Assembly: GCA_965660625.1 (NCBI GenBank)
Contig: CBFIAR010000008.1
Coordinates: 86,184-150,183, forward strand
Direction: 5' to 3'
Origin: Glaciecola sp965660625
Lineage (GTDB): Bacteria > Pseudomonadota > Gammaproteobacteria > Enterobacterales > Alteromonadaceae
Length of the DNA: 64,000 nucleotides
Shown here: positions 25,733 to 34,727 of the stretch, piece after piece
Numbering within the stretch: the first letter of the stretch is position 1
Layout: each line of letters begins with the position of its first letter
Notes under the pieces: model-generated
The model's database searches: none
What the model was told of the DNA's origin: nothing
What the model saw: the letters and a program-made list of their open reading frames with translations, nothing else
Made by a program: the position numbers and the translations under genes

Positions 25733-26119
25733 CTATTCAGGTAGCACCATGACACCATCAATTTCGATTTGAGCTCCCTTCGGCAACTGGGAAACACCAA
25801 TAGCGGCACGGGCCGGATACGGCTGTTTAAAGTACTTTGCCATAATTTCATTTACGGTTGCAAAGTGTCCTAAGTCGATTAAAAATATATTCACCTTAAC
25901 CAAGTGTGAAGTATCGCCACCCGCAGCAGTGCATACCGCCGTTAAATTTTCGAATACTTGCACAGCTTGCTCAGTGAAGTCGTCTGAAATGATTTCCATA
26001 GTGCTAGGGACTAAGGGAATTTGACCCGATAAATACACCGTTGTGCCAGCTTTAACTGCTTGGCTGTAGGTGCCGATAGCGGCAGGTGCGTCGTCGGTCT
26101 GGATAATAGACTTAGGCAT
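25733..26119 (-). CDS. ridA: RidA-family reactive enamine/imine deaminase
   Basis: RidA hydrolyses reactive 2-aminoacrylate and related enamines to keto acids. The 128-residue protein has the family pattern PAAIGTYSQAVKAG at the N-terminus, LSGQIPLVP, and the arginine-bearing PYPARAAIGVSQLPKGAQIEID near the end. AAGGA precedes the ATG. It sits between spoT and trmH, its usual place. Confidence 0.95.
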   Translation of the reverse strand: MPKSIIQTDDAPAAIGTYSQAVKAGTTVYLSGQIPLVPSTMEIISDDFTEQAVQVFENLTAVCTAAGGDTSHLVKVNIFLIDLGHFATVNEIMAKYFKQPYPARAAIGVSQLPKGAQIEIDGVMVLPE

Positions 26120-26143
26120 TGAATTTTCCTTTATTTGAATGAG

Positions 26144-28255
26144 TTACTTTTGTTTATATTGGCTGTGCCGAGACACTTTTTGAAGTTCAGGCATGGCTCG
26201 TATTTTTCGCATAATTTTGGCAAGGTGAATACGATTTTTAGTCGTAAGCTCTATGTCTATGATATAAATACTGTTTTCACGCTCTTCTGTTTGCAGATTG
26301 ATAATGCTCGACTCGCTGCTTGCAATGGTTCTGGTAAGAGACGCTAATGTATCCTGATGATTAAATAGCTCCAAACGCAGAGCAGCCTTGAATTCCCCAT
26401 GAGGAACTTCGTCCCATTCCATCGGTAATACTCTCTGGGGCTCTTCTTTGCTTAGCTTACGAATATTAGTACATCCCGTCTGGTGAATAACAATACCGCG
26501 TCCGGGTGATAAAATAGCAACCACTTCGTCATCTGGAATAGGATGGCAGCAACGAGAATAATGCACTAATAAACCTTCTGTACCGCGTATGGCGACGTGT
26601 GATTTTTTATCTAGAATTTCACTACTTTCGCCGACTAAACGACGGGCAACAATGGCACTAAGTTCATTGCCCATACCAATATTCGACAGCAAATCCTCGA
26701 AGCTGTCGTACTTAGTTTCCTTGACGACACGGTCAATCTCAGCTGGCGAAATTTCGTCTAACTTAATCAAGCCTAGCGCGTGACGCAACAAACGGTTACC
26801 CATGCTAACAGCATCTTCCGTTTGTTGACGTTTGAGAAAGTGGCGGATATTACTGCGAGCACGCGCGCTGACAACAAAATTTAACCAATTAGCGTTGGGT
26901 TTTGCTCTCGGAGAAGTAATAATTTCAATACTTTGGCCATTTTCCAATGGCTTACTTAAAGAATAGTTGCGACGCTCTACCCTCGCTCCTACACAGGTAT
27001 TGCCTACGTCAGAATGAACTGCATAAGCAAAGTCTACGGCGGTTGAACCCGTAGGCAATTCAATAATAGTGCCTTTGGGCGTAAAGACATAAATTTCGTC
27101 AGGAAATAAATCAGACTTTACGCTTTCAATAAATTCTGCGGATGTACTTGAACGCTGCTGCAACTCTAGTAATGACTGTATCCATTGGTTTGCGCGAAGT
27201 TGTGCGCTGGTGCCTTTGTCTGACGCCTTCTTATACAACCAGTGTGCAGCAACACCTCGATCAGCCATATGGTCCATTTCTGCAGTACGAATTTGTACTT
27301 CAACAGGAATGCCATGCGGACCAATCAGCGAGGTATGTAAGGATTGATATCCGTTAGTGCGCGGAATTGCGATATAATCTTTAAAACGGTTTTCAATTGG
27401 CTTGTACATACCGTGCATGGCGCCTAAAACTCGATAACAGTTGTCCACATTCTCAACAACCACTCGAAAGGCATAGATATCCATAACTTCTGTAAAAGAA
27501 AGCTCTTTATTTTTCATCTTGCGATAAATACTGTAAAGGTGCTTTTCACGCCCTAGTACTGTGCCTTGAATGCCATGTGAGGCTAAACGTTGGACTAATT
27601 CATTCTGCGTTTTTTCAATTATCTCTTTACGATTACCGCGAGCTTGATTTACCGCAGAGCGCAGCGCACGATGGCGCATGGGGTACATGGCCTGAAAACC
27701 CAGATCCTCAAGTTCATTTTTTATATCGTGAATACCCAAACGATGCGCTAAGGGAGAATAAATTTCGAGTGTTTCCAGCGCAATACGCCGACGCTTGTCA
27801 GGACGCAATGAACCTAGCGTTCGCATGTTATGCGTGCGGTCAGCCAATTTGATTAAGATAACCCGAATGTCTTGCACCATCGCCATTAGCATCTTACGAA
27901 AATTTTCAGCTTGTGCTTCTTGTTTGCTACTAAATTGAAGTTTATCTAACTTACTAACGCCTTCAACTAATTCTGCCACGGTTTCGCCGAACGCCAGGCT
28001 TAAATCGTCTTTGCTGTAATGCGTGTCTTCAATAACATCGTGCAGTAGCGCAGCCATTAAGGTTTCGTGGTCAAGATCCATATCAGCAAGAATACCGGCA
28101 ACGGCAACGGGGTGGGTAATATAGGGGTCACCACTACTGCGACTTTGGCCATCGTGAGCATCGCGCGCAAGCACATAAGCCGCTTGAATATACTCGACTT
28201 GTTCTTGTGGTAAATATCTACTTACCTTTGCTTTTAAACCTTCAAATAAATACAC
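26144..28255 (-). CDS. spoT: Bifunctional (p)ppGpp synthase/hydrolase SpoT
   Basis: SpoT makes and hydrolyses the alarmone ppGpp. It contains the HD hydrolase domain (MAALLHDVIEDT), the synthetase domain (YRKMKNKELSFTEVMDIYAF, DYIAIPRTNGYQSLHTS), a TGS domain (IIELPTGSTAVDFAYAVHSD) and a C-terminal ACT domain. I assigned a GTG start at 28255, giving 703 residues (E. coli 702) and the conserved opening YLFEGL; an upstream ATG at 28333 would add 26 residues that have no counterpart. It follows rpoZ, as in most gammaproteobacteria. Confidence 0.95.
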   Translation of the reverse strand: MYLFEGLKAKVSRYLPQEQVEYIQAAYVLARDAHDGQSRSSGDPYITHPVAVAGILADMDLDHETLMAALLHDVIEDTHYSKDDLSLAFGETVAELVEGVSKLDKLQFSSKQEAQAENFRKMLMAMVQDIRVILIKLADRTHNMRTLGSLRPDKRRRIALETLEIYSPLAHRLGIHDIKNELEDLGFQAMYPMRHRALRSAVNQARGNRKEIIEKTQNELVQRLASHGIQGTVLGREKHLYSIYRKMKNKELSFTEVMDIYAFRVVVENVDNCYRVLGAMHGMYKPIENRFKDYIAIPRTNGYQSLHTSLIGPHGIPVEVQIRTAEMDHMADRGVAAHWLYKKASDKGTSAQLRANQWIQSLLELQQRSSTSAEFIESVKSDLFPDEIYVFTPKGTIIELPTGSTAVDFAYAVHSDVGNTCVGARVERRNYSLSKPLENGQSIEIITSPRAKPNANWLNFVVSARARSNIRHFLKRQQTEDAVSMGNRLLRHALGLIKLDEISPAEIDRVVKETKYDSFEDLLSNIGMGNELSAIVARRLVGESSEILDKKSHVAIRGTEGLLVHYSRCCHPIPDDEVVAILSPGRGIVIHQTGCTNIRKLSKEEPQRVLPMEWDEVPHGEFKAALRLELFNHQDTLASLTRTIASSESSIINLQTEERENSIYIIDIELTTKNRIHLAKIMRKIRAMPELQKVSRHSQYKQK

Positions 28256-28332
28256 AATACACAGCTGATAATTAAAAAATGATAGAGAGCCAAGCGGGTA
28301 GAATACGGTTATTTTCGAGCTTTGCAAACGCA

Positions 28333-28358
28333 AAAACGCCGATTTTCATCGACGTTTT
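28333..28358. terminator. Hairpin between rpoZ and spoT
   Basis: AAAACGCCGAT (28333-28343) pairs with ATCGACGTTTT (28348-28358) with one mismatch and a four-base loop. On the minus strand it ends in GTTTT, so it could partly terminate rpoZ transcripts before spoT. Confidence 0.45.
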
Positions 28359-28443
28359 ATATTAATTTTGCACTTTCAGCTCAAAAACTGAATTAAAGCG
28401 TCAATTTAACGTACTAAAAGCACATTAACGTCGCATTTAATTG

Positions 28444-28716
28444 TTAGTTATCAGACAGAATGTTCGCTACTGAAGCAAACTCTGCTGCTTCTTGTTCGCG
28501 TTGATCATGCAAATCTGATTGTTCTACTGTTTTAGCAGTCACCAAACCAAGCTCTATCTCACGCAGAGCGACTACTGTTGGCTTATCGTTACCCATATCG
28601 ACTAATGGCGTTTTGCCTTCTGTGGCAATTTGTCTCGCGCGACGGGCTGCAACTAATACTAAATCGAATCTGTTGCCAATTTGGTTTACGGCGTCTTCAA
28701 CTGTTACACGTGCCAT
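28444..28716 (-). CDS. rpoZ: RNA polymerase omega subunit
   Basis: Omega helps assemble RNA polymerase and mediates the ppGpp response together with SpoT-made alarmone. The 90-residue protein begins MARVTVEDAVNQIGNRFDLV, continues with the invariant AARRARQIA and ends in a charged tail. The start at 28716 has GGAG at proper spacing and matches the family; a 23-residue upstream extension is not credible. It lies between gmk and spoT. Confidence 0.95.
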   Translation of the reverse strand: MARVTVEDAVNQIGNRFDLVLVAARRARQIATEGKTPLVDMGNDKPTVVALREIELGLVTAKTVEQSDLHDQREQEAAEFASVANILSDN

Positions 28717-28821
28717 GGGGTGCTCCGATAAAATCAATAGGTGTTTCAAAAAATGGTCGCGAAGTATACTGCAAAATAAGACCAAAGCATAGTTAATTAG
28801 TTTACTTTAGTGGCGATTCTC

Positions 28822-29493
28822 TTATTTTTTTGTCAACAACTCGGCAAACAAATGTTTATGCCGTACTTTTTGCTTTATCAAGTTCAGGCGCTGTGTCATA
28901 ACGATCGCTTCAAACTCTTTGTGCGCAGTTTCTAACTGGTCATTTACAATTAGGTAATCAAATTCGTTGTAATGTGAAATTTCTGACTTTGCCTCTGCCA
29001 TTCGTTTTGCAATAGTCTCTTCAGAATCTTGCCCGCGTCCAGATAACCTTGCTTGCAGCGCTTCAACTGATGGAGGCAAAATAAAGATGCTTATCACCGA
29101 GGGATTCTGCGCCTTAACCTGACGCGCGCCCTGCCAGTCGATATCCAGAAACACGTCAATACCTTGCTGTAACTTATCGCTAATAGCTGCTTTCGAGGTA
29201 CCGTAATAATTGCCGAAAACCTCAGCATGTTCATAAAAAGCGTCTTGATCAATCATCCTTTCAAACGCAGCGTGATCAACAAAGTAATATTCGACACCAT
29301 TTTGCTCCCCCTTGCGAGGCGCGCGGGTAGTATGAGACACAGACAACTGCATACGCTGGTCATCGCTAGATTTGCTCAAAATTTCTTTAATTAATGTCGA
29401 TTTACCTGCACCTGAGGGTGCAGCAACGATAAAAAGGTTACCTAAAGGTTGAGCGGACATTTCAAGCATATCGTTTGGGATGATTTCGGACAT
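28822..29493 (-). CDS. gmk: Guanylate kinase
   Basis: Gmk phosphorylates GMP to GDP. The 223-residue protein has the P-loop APSGAGKSTL, the GMP-binding SVSHTTRAPRKGEQNGVEYYF and the lid FILPPSVEALQARLSGRGQD. The first ~15 residues before NLFIVAAPSG are not conserved, so the start could also be the ATG a few codons downstream (MLEMSAQ or MSAQ); none has a clear ribosome site. It heads the gmk-rpoZ-spoT cluster. Confidence 0.94.
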   Translation of the reverse strand: MSEIIPNDMLEMSAQPLGNLFIVAAPSGAGKSTLIKEILSKSSDDQRMQLSVSHTTRAPRKGEQNGVEYYFVDHAAFERMIDQDAFYEHAEVFGNYYGTSKAAISDKLQQGIDVFLDIDWQGARQVKAQNPSVISIFILPPSVEALQARLSGRGQDSEETIAKRMAEAKSEISHYNEFDYLIVNDQLETAHKEFEAIVMTQRLNLIKQKVRHKHLFAELLTKK

Positions 29494-29582
29494 AATTATG
29501 AATTTTTGCTAATTGATAGTGTTGCGATAATTAACAATGGTAGCATATGCTTAAGTAAAGTGTGCAAATAGGAAAACCTAAA

Positions 29583-29708
29583 ATGAAAGATGCTGATTAC
29601 CATGAACTCATAGATACCCTCTTTATCTCTGTTGGAGAGGCTCTAGACGACTGTCAAGTTGATATAGATTATAAAGGTGAACCTTTAAAGCTCATCCTGC
29701 AAGGATAA
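29583..29708 (+). pseudogene. cyaY: Truncated frataxin-like (CyaY) remnant
   Basis: A 41-codon frame reads MKDADYHELIDTLFISV, GEALDDCQVDIDYKGEPL and then stops. It matches the N-terminal helix and first strand of CyaY (E. coli begins MNDSEFHRLADQL and has LDD and DIDCE at the same places). The full family has ~105 residues with the ENGSKIIINRQEPLHQ-like sheet, all absent here. CyaY delivers or regulates iron in iron-sulfur cluster assembly. Its place beside hemC recalls the enterobacterial hemC-cyaA-cyaY neighbourhood. The end of the frame supplies the ribosome site of the next gene. A peptide could be made but could not fold as frataxin. Confidence 0.6.
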
Positions 29709-29712
29709 AAAA

Positions 29713-30384
29713 ATGACACAAGAATTATTGCCAAGCGTTGAAATCCAACCAAAAAGCGAGCACAAAGCGACAATCATCTGGCTGCATGGCTTAGGAGATT
29801 CCGGGAATGGTTTTGCGCCTATCGCACCTGAACTAAAGCTACCCGAAGAATTAGGTGTTAAATTTATTTTTCCACATGCGCCAATTCGCCCAGTGACCAT
29901 TAATAACGGCATGGAAATGCGTGCATGGTATGACATAAAGTCGATGGATATGGAATCACGCGCAGATCTTTCAGGTGTTATTGATTCATCGCAACGCATC
30001 GAGCAGCTGATTCGTGCTGAAATAGCGTCAGGCATTGATTCAAGTAAAATTATGCTGATAGGATTTTCGCAAGGGGGCGTAATTGCACTGCACTTAGGGA
30101 CCAGATTTACACAGCCACTAGCTGGCATTGTCGCGTTAAGCACTTACATGTGTGCGCCACACACTCTGAGCGCTGAAAAATCGGCGGAGAATCAGAATAC
30201 GCCCGTATTGTTTGCTCACGGCCAACAAGATGAAGTGGTTCCTTTACTCCTTGGCAATGCAGCATTTCAAACAATGAAAGAGAACGGCTATCAGGTTGAA
30301 TGGAAAGAATATATGATGCAGCATAATGTTTGTATGCCCGAGATTGTCGATATTTCGGCATTTATTCAAGCAAAACTGGCTTAA
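29713..30384 (+). CDS. Carboxylesterase/phospholipase-family alpha/beta hydrolase
   Basis: The 223-residue protein belongs to the carboxylesterase 2 group (like Pseudomonas EstB and eukaryotic acyl-protein thioesterase). The oxyanion segment IIWLHGLGDSGNGF, nucleophile elbow IGFSQGGVIAL, catalytic Asp in HGQQDEVVP and a C-terminal histidine (MMQHNVCMPEI) are visible; in this last motif the usual GHxV reads HNV. It hydrolyses short-chain esters in the cytosol. AAGGA precedes the start. hemC begins 14 bases after its end. Confidence 0.9.
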   Translation: MTQELLPSVEIQPKSEHKATIIWLHGLGDSGNGFAPIAPELKLPEELGVKFIFPHAPIRPVTINNGMEMRAWYDIKSMDMESRADLSGVIDSSQRIEQLIRAEIASGIDSSKIMLIGFSQGGVIALHLGTRFTQPLAGIVALSTYMCAPHTLSAEKSAENQNTPVLFAHGQQDEVVPLLLGNAAFQTMKENGYQVEWKEYMMQHNVCMPEIVDISAFIQAKLA

Positions 30385-30398
30385 ACCAAATACAACAG

Positions 30399-31352
30399 AT
30401 GAGTAATATGAGTACTACCAAACCTGCACAACGCGTTATTCGAATCGCTACAAGAAAAAGTGACCTTGCTATGTGGCAGGCTAAATATGTCCAAGCCGAA
30501 TTGCTCAAGCATCATCCCGAGTTATCGGTTGAACTATTACCAATGTCGACGCAAGGCGATCGTATTTTGGATACGCCTTTAGCAAAAATTGGTGGCAAAG
30601 GTTTATTTATTAAAGAGCTGGAAATTGCGATGCAAAATGGTGAAGCCGACATAGCAGTGCACTCGATGAAAGACATACCTGTTGCATTTCCTGATGGTTT
30701 TGGTTTGCATGCTATTTGTGAACGTGAAAATCCGTTCGATGCGTTTGTATCAAATAATTTCGAGTCCATCGAAACATTGCCGCAAGGGGCGGTTGTTGGT
30801 ACATCAAGTTTACGCCGACAGTGTCAACTGCGCGCATTTCGCGATGACCTTGTGATTAAAGATTTGCGAGGCAACGTTAATACACGATTAGCAAAACTTG
30901 ATGACGACCAATACGATGCTATTGTTTTAGCTTCAGCAGGCTTAATACGCTTAGGCATGAGAGATCGCATTAAGCAAGAAGTGAGTGCTGACCTTAGTCT
31001 TCCCGCAGTTGGGCAAGGCGCGGTGGGTATTGAATGTCGTAATGACGACGCTGAGTTAATTGAATTGATTGCCGCGCTTAATCATACAGCTACGGCTACA
31101 CGCGTAAAAGCCGAGCGCGCCATGAACGCAAAATTACAAGGTGGTTGCCAAGTTCCCATTGGAAGTTACGCCATAATTCGTGGTAATTCATTACTATTAC
31201 GCGGACTCGTTGGCACGCCAGATGGTAAAACTATGCTGAAGTCACAGGTTGAAGGCCCCTTAATTGATGCAGAAAAAATTGGACAGGCGGTTGCCGACGA
31301 TTTGCTATCGAAAGGTGCTAGAGAAATACTGGACTCATTGGACACCGAGTAA
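30399..31352 (+). CDS. hemC: Hydroxymethylbilane synthase (porphobilinogen deaminase)
   Basis: HemC polymerises four porphobilinogens in haem synthesis. Motifs: RIATRKSDLAMWQA at the N-terminus, TQGDRILDTPLAKIGGKGLF, TSSLRRQCQL, and the dipyrromethane cofactor cysteine in KLQGGCQVPIGS. Two close ATG codons (30399 and 30408) both suit; 30399 gives 317 residues. hemD follows after 138 bases, then hemX and hemY, the standard order. Confidence 0.96.
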   Translation: MSNMSTTKPAQRVIRIATRKSDLAMWQAKYVQAELLKHHPELSVELLPMSTQGDRILDTPLAKIGGKGLFIKELEIAMQNGEADIAVHSMKDIPVAFPDGFGLHAICERENPFDAFVSNNFESIETLPQGAVVGTSSLRRQCQLRAFRDDLVIKDLRGNVNTRLAKLDDDQYDAIVLASAGLIRLGMRDRIKQEVSADLSLPAVGQGAVGIECRNDDAELIELIAALNHTATATRVKAERAMNAKLQGGCQVPIGSYAIIRGNSLLLRGLVGTPDGKTMLKSQVEGPLIDAEKIGQAVADDLLSKGAREILDSLDTE

Positions 31353-31490
31353 GTGAAACATAATGAACCATGTTTTTAAGGATAGAAACGCGACATTGAT
31401 TGTTTGAATGAAACACTTGTTATCAAAACATCAAATCGGCTTGTTTGAAGATCCGAAGGCCACTTACATAAAAAGAGGCGATAACCAAAT

Positions 31491-32264
31491 ATGTATTTGA
31501 TACTGCGTCCAAAATCTAAATTAAACACTTCAGTTGCTTGTTTTGAAGCGGCTGGATTACCTGCGATTGGCTGTGGCTTAATTGATACTGTTGCTTTACC
31601 AAACACTTCCGCACTGCTACCAAATTTATCTGCGCTCAATCCAGATCTTGTTGTGGTCACCAGCACGGTGGCTGCTGATTTGTATGTTGAAGCCATGACA
31701 CAACACCCATTAGAAGATGCGCATGAAACTGTGCAGACTAGTCGATCAGAAAACAAAATATCGACTCCTACATTCATTGCCGTTGGCGCGAGCACAGCCA
31801 AGAAACTACTGAGTCAGCATTCCCGTGTTTTGCAAGCCAAGCCGTCAGATTCCGAGGGGGTTTTAGCGAGTATTGCGCAACTAAAACTCAACAAGGCGAA
31901 AGTTGCTATATTTAAAGGCCAAGGGGGAAGAAAGCTCATTAACGAAACTCTCAGTGCAAAAGACTTTACCGTTACAGAATTCGATTTGTATGAACGAGTT
32001 CTGTTAAAGCAACCTTATTATACTAAGCACTTTGAGGCTGAAGACATTCATTGTATTATCGCGACAAGCACGGAAATTATTGATGCAGCTTACAATTACT
32101 TTGAACCTCACTGGCTGAACACACGTCAATGGATTGTAGTGAGTAAGCGATTAAAGCAACATCTCAGCGCACTAGGTGCGAGCAACATTGTCGCCAGTCA
32201 TGGTGCTACCGACAGCCATCTAACTGCTGCCGCTAAACAAGTTAAGGGATCACAACATGAGTGA
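31491..32264 (+). CDS. hemD: Uroporphyrinogen-III synthase
   Basis: HemD closes and inverts ring D of hydroxymethylbilane. The family is poorly conserved; assignment rests on length (257), the N-terminal ILRP motif, the VFKGQGG-like loop (AIFKGQGGRKLI) followed by a YERV motif, and its place between hemC and hemX. GAGG lies about 12 bases before the ATG. Its last eight bases overlap hemX. Confidence 0.88.
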   Translation: MYLILRPKSKLNTSVACFEAAGLPAIGCGLIDTVALPNTSALLPNLSALNPDLVVVTSTVAADLYVEAMTQHPLEDAHETVQTSRSENKISTPTFIAVGASTAKKLLSQHSRVLQAKPSDSEGVLASIAQLKLNKAKVAIFKGQGGRKLINETLSAKDFTVTEFDLYERVLLKQPYYTKHFEAEDIHCIIATSTEIIDAAYNYFEPHWLNTRQWIVVSKRLKQHLSALGASNIVASHGATDSHLTAAAKQVKGSQHE

Positions 32265-33453
32265 CAAAGAACCTACTAATTCTAATAATACCGCATTGGA
32301 CAACATCGAAAACGTAATCAAAGACGAAGTTGTAATAGAATCAGATGCAAGTACGACAACCAAGAAAGTAAAAACAAGTGGTCTTTGGCTATTCAGTATC
32401 TTTAACTTTTTACTCATTGTCGGTATATGCGCAGCAGCAGCTTGGACTTGGTATCAGTGGCAACAAAATCAAACCAACGAAACAGACACAGGGCAAAAAT
32501 TTGAAGCTAAATTATCTAGCATCGATTCTGTCATTGTTGAACTAAAGTCCGCTGTATCAGCATCTCAGACTGAATTAGCGAAAATTAATAATGACGTGAC
32601 CCAACAAAACGAAACTCTGAGTAATAACCTTGACGGCTTGCTCGAACAAATATTAAAAAATGCAAATGAAAACAAAGCACTACAATCTCGTGTTACCGAT
32701 ATTTCAGGCCGACGCCCCGCAGATTGGCTATTAGCAGAAGCTGACTACTTGGTGCGTATTGCAGGTCGTAAACTGTGGTTAGAAAACGATGTGAGTACTG
32801 CGATGTTGATGATGCAAGCTGCTGATTCAAGACTAGAGGATATTGGTGACCCATCATTGTTCCCAGTGCGCAAACTTATTGCCGAAGATATTCAAGCCTT
32901 ACACCAAGTTAATCCAGTGGCCATTAATTCAATAGCATTGGCATTGTCAGGTATGATCCCACAAGTTAACAACTTACCCTTGAACGCACTCAAAATACCC
33001 GCAATAGAAGAAAATAAAGCGCAAAATGAACTTAGCGAAAATATCGGTGATTGGCGTTCTAATTTAGGCAAAACTTGGGATTCACTAGTTGACGACTTCA
33101 TTCAGATAGAAACGAGTGAAAAACCGGTCCTCCCTTATCTCTCAAGTAAACAACGCTGGCTAATTACAGAACAACTTAAACTCGCTTTAGCACAAGCTAA
33201 AAGTGCCGCCTTGGATGAGCAAGAGACACTTTATATGACAGCTTTACAGCAAGCCACGGCACTGGTAGTCGAACATTTCCGGTTGGATGACAATAACGTT
33301 AAGCAGTTTGCAGATGCTTTGCAGCAGCTTCAAAATACAACTATCGCTAGAGACTACCCTCGGCAGTTAAAATCAGCCAATGCGTTAAAGGATGTCATTG
33401 AACAGCGTGTCCAAAGTGTATTCAAAAATGACACCGGCGAAGGTGCACTATGA
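32257..33453 (+). CDS. hemX: HemX-family membrane protein
   Basis: The 398-residue protein has a ~45-residue acidic cytoplasmic tail, one transmembrane helix (GLWLFSIFNFLLIVGICAAA), a coiled coil (about 80-150) and a globular periplasmic part with RPADWLLAEADYLVRIAGRKLW, the HemX signature. It was once called uroporphyrinogen-III methyltransferase, but it has no SAM-binding motif. It overlaps both hemD (8 bases) and hemY (4 bases), so translation is coupled. Confidence 0.92.
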   Translation: MSDKEPTNSNNTALDNIENVIKDEVVIESDASTTTKKVKTSGLWLFSIFNFLLIVGICAAAAWTWYQWQQNQTNETDTGQKFEAKLSSIDSVIVELKSAVSASQTELAKINNDVTQQNETLSNNLDGLLEQILKNANENKALQSRVTDISGRRPADWLLAEADYLVRIAGRKLWLENDVSTAMLMMQAADSRLEDIGDPSLFPVRKLIAEDIQALHQVNPVAINSIALALSGMIPQVNNLPLNALKIPAIEENKAQNELSENIGDWRSNLGKTWDSLVDDFIQIETSEKPVLPYLSSKQRWLITEQLKLALAQAKSAALDEQETLYMTALQQATALVVEHFRLDDNNVKQFADALQQLQNTTIARDYPRQLKSANALKDVIEQRVQSVFKNDTGEGAL

Positions 33454-34616
33454 GAAAACTACTGCTCTATATTTTCCTACTCTTTATATTTTTTGGTGGA
33501 CTGTTATTTGGGCATGCGGCCATTGGCGAAAAGGGCCGTATTTTTATTGCTATGGGTGATTGGCGCATTCAAATGACGGTTGTGAGCGCTGTAATTAGCC
33601 TAGTCTTTGGATTCGTAGTGATGGTTGTTTTGTGGTGGGCGCTTAAACGCATTATTAGCATGATTGCTGGCTCACGCAATTGGTTTGGGGTTTTATCCAG
33701 AAGAAAACAAAGTAAGGCTTTTTTCAATGCTATCAATGCCTGCAGCATTGGTGATTATGAAAGCGCACAAAAATACATCAACAAAACCTTCCCTGGTGAT
33801 TTCGACGGTGCCAACTATATGCTAGCCGCAGATATTGATAGACGCATAAACAATGGACGCAACGTTGAACACCTCTTAAATATTGCCGAAACCTTTCCTG
33901 AATCCGAGGCGTCCTCAAAAATACAGCAGGCTGCTTGGTTTATTCAGCAGCATCAATTCAAACAAGCTGAAATCGTGCTAGATAGTCTTGGCGCCAAAAC
34001 ACAGCAGCAGGCTGTCGTCGTTAGGTTATGGCTGTCGGTGCTAGCAGCATTGGGTAAATGGACTTTAGTAAAAGAAAAGCTCGGTGAGCACAAAAAGGTA
34101 TTAGGTGATGACTATGTCCATTGGGCGCAACAAGCAGTTCAGGGTGAGTTCGCTGAGATAGCGAGTAAACAAGGCGCTAATGCGTTAAAAGAGAAGTGGG
34201 AATCACTACCTCGCGCGGCTAAAAAAGACATTGCAAATCAAATTGTTTACATTCAATTGCTTATCGATCAAGGCTTGTCTAATGATGCTGAGCCTATCTT
34301 GGTTGAACTGGCTAAAAAATCTAAGCACCCTGCATTTCACGGTTTGTTCAAACAACTCAAGCATCCGGCCCCCATTCACGCAATGCGGCTTATAGAAAGT
34401 TGGATAAAAGCTGATCCAGACAGCGCAGGGCTTTATTCAGTGCTAGCTCACATGGCGCACAACAGCGGAGATTATATACTTGCCGAGAAAGCAGTGAGGA
34501 AAGCATTAGAGCTTGCTAGTAACCCTGAAGATGGGCGTTTATTGGCAAGATTGTTAGAGAAGCAAAATGCCTTTGAAAAGGCGAATAATGTGTATAAAGG
34601 TTTACTAACCTCATAA
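33450..34616 (+). CDS. hemY: HemY-family membrane protein (TPR)
   Basis: This 388-residue protein, not the protoporphyrinogen oxidase of the same name, has two N-terminal helices (about 4-25 and 40-65) followed by a repeat-rich helical domain with TPR-like units (HMAHNSGDYILAEKAVRKAL near the C-terminus). It closes the hem operon; the role in haem metabolism is uncertain. Its ATG overlaps the hemX stop as ATGA. Confidence 0.92.
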   Translation: MRKLLLYIFLLFIFFGGLLFGHAAIGEKGRIFIAMGDWRIQMTVVSAVISLVFGFVVMVVLWWALKRIISMIAGSRNWFGVLSRRKQSKAFFNAINACSIGDYESAQKYINKTFPGDFDGANYMLAADIDRRINNGRNVEHLLNIAETFPESEASSKIQQAAWFIQQHQFKQAEIVLDSLGAKTQQQAVVVRLWLSVLAALGKWTLVKEKLGEHKKVLGDDYVHWAQQAVQGEFAEIASKQGANALKEKWESLPRAAKKDIANQIVYIQLLIDQGLSNDAEPILVELAKKSKHPAFHGLFKQLKHPAPIHAMRLIESWIKADPDSAGLYSVLAHMAHNSGDYILAEKAVRKALELASNPEDGRLLARLLEKQNAFEKANNVYKGLLTS

Positions 34617-34706
34617 TCCTGCTGCTGCCCTTACATTGATGAACGTCTTCAAGAGGATGGTGAAATTTTGTATAGAAAGAAAATGGGGCTTAGTTAGACG
34701 GACATA

Positions 34707-34727
34707 AAAAAGGCCTAAGGCCTTTTT
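34707..34727. terminator. Bidirectional terminator between hemY and the HTH gene
   Basis: AAAAAGGCC (34707-34715) pairs with GGCCTTTTT (34719-34727) around a three-base loop. It ends hemCDXY transcripts on the plus strand and the HTH gene on the minus strand, where it overlaps that gene's stop codon. Confidence 0.85.
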
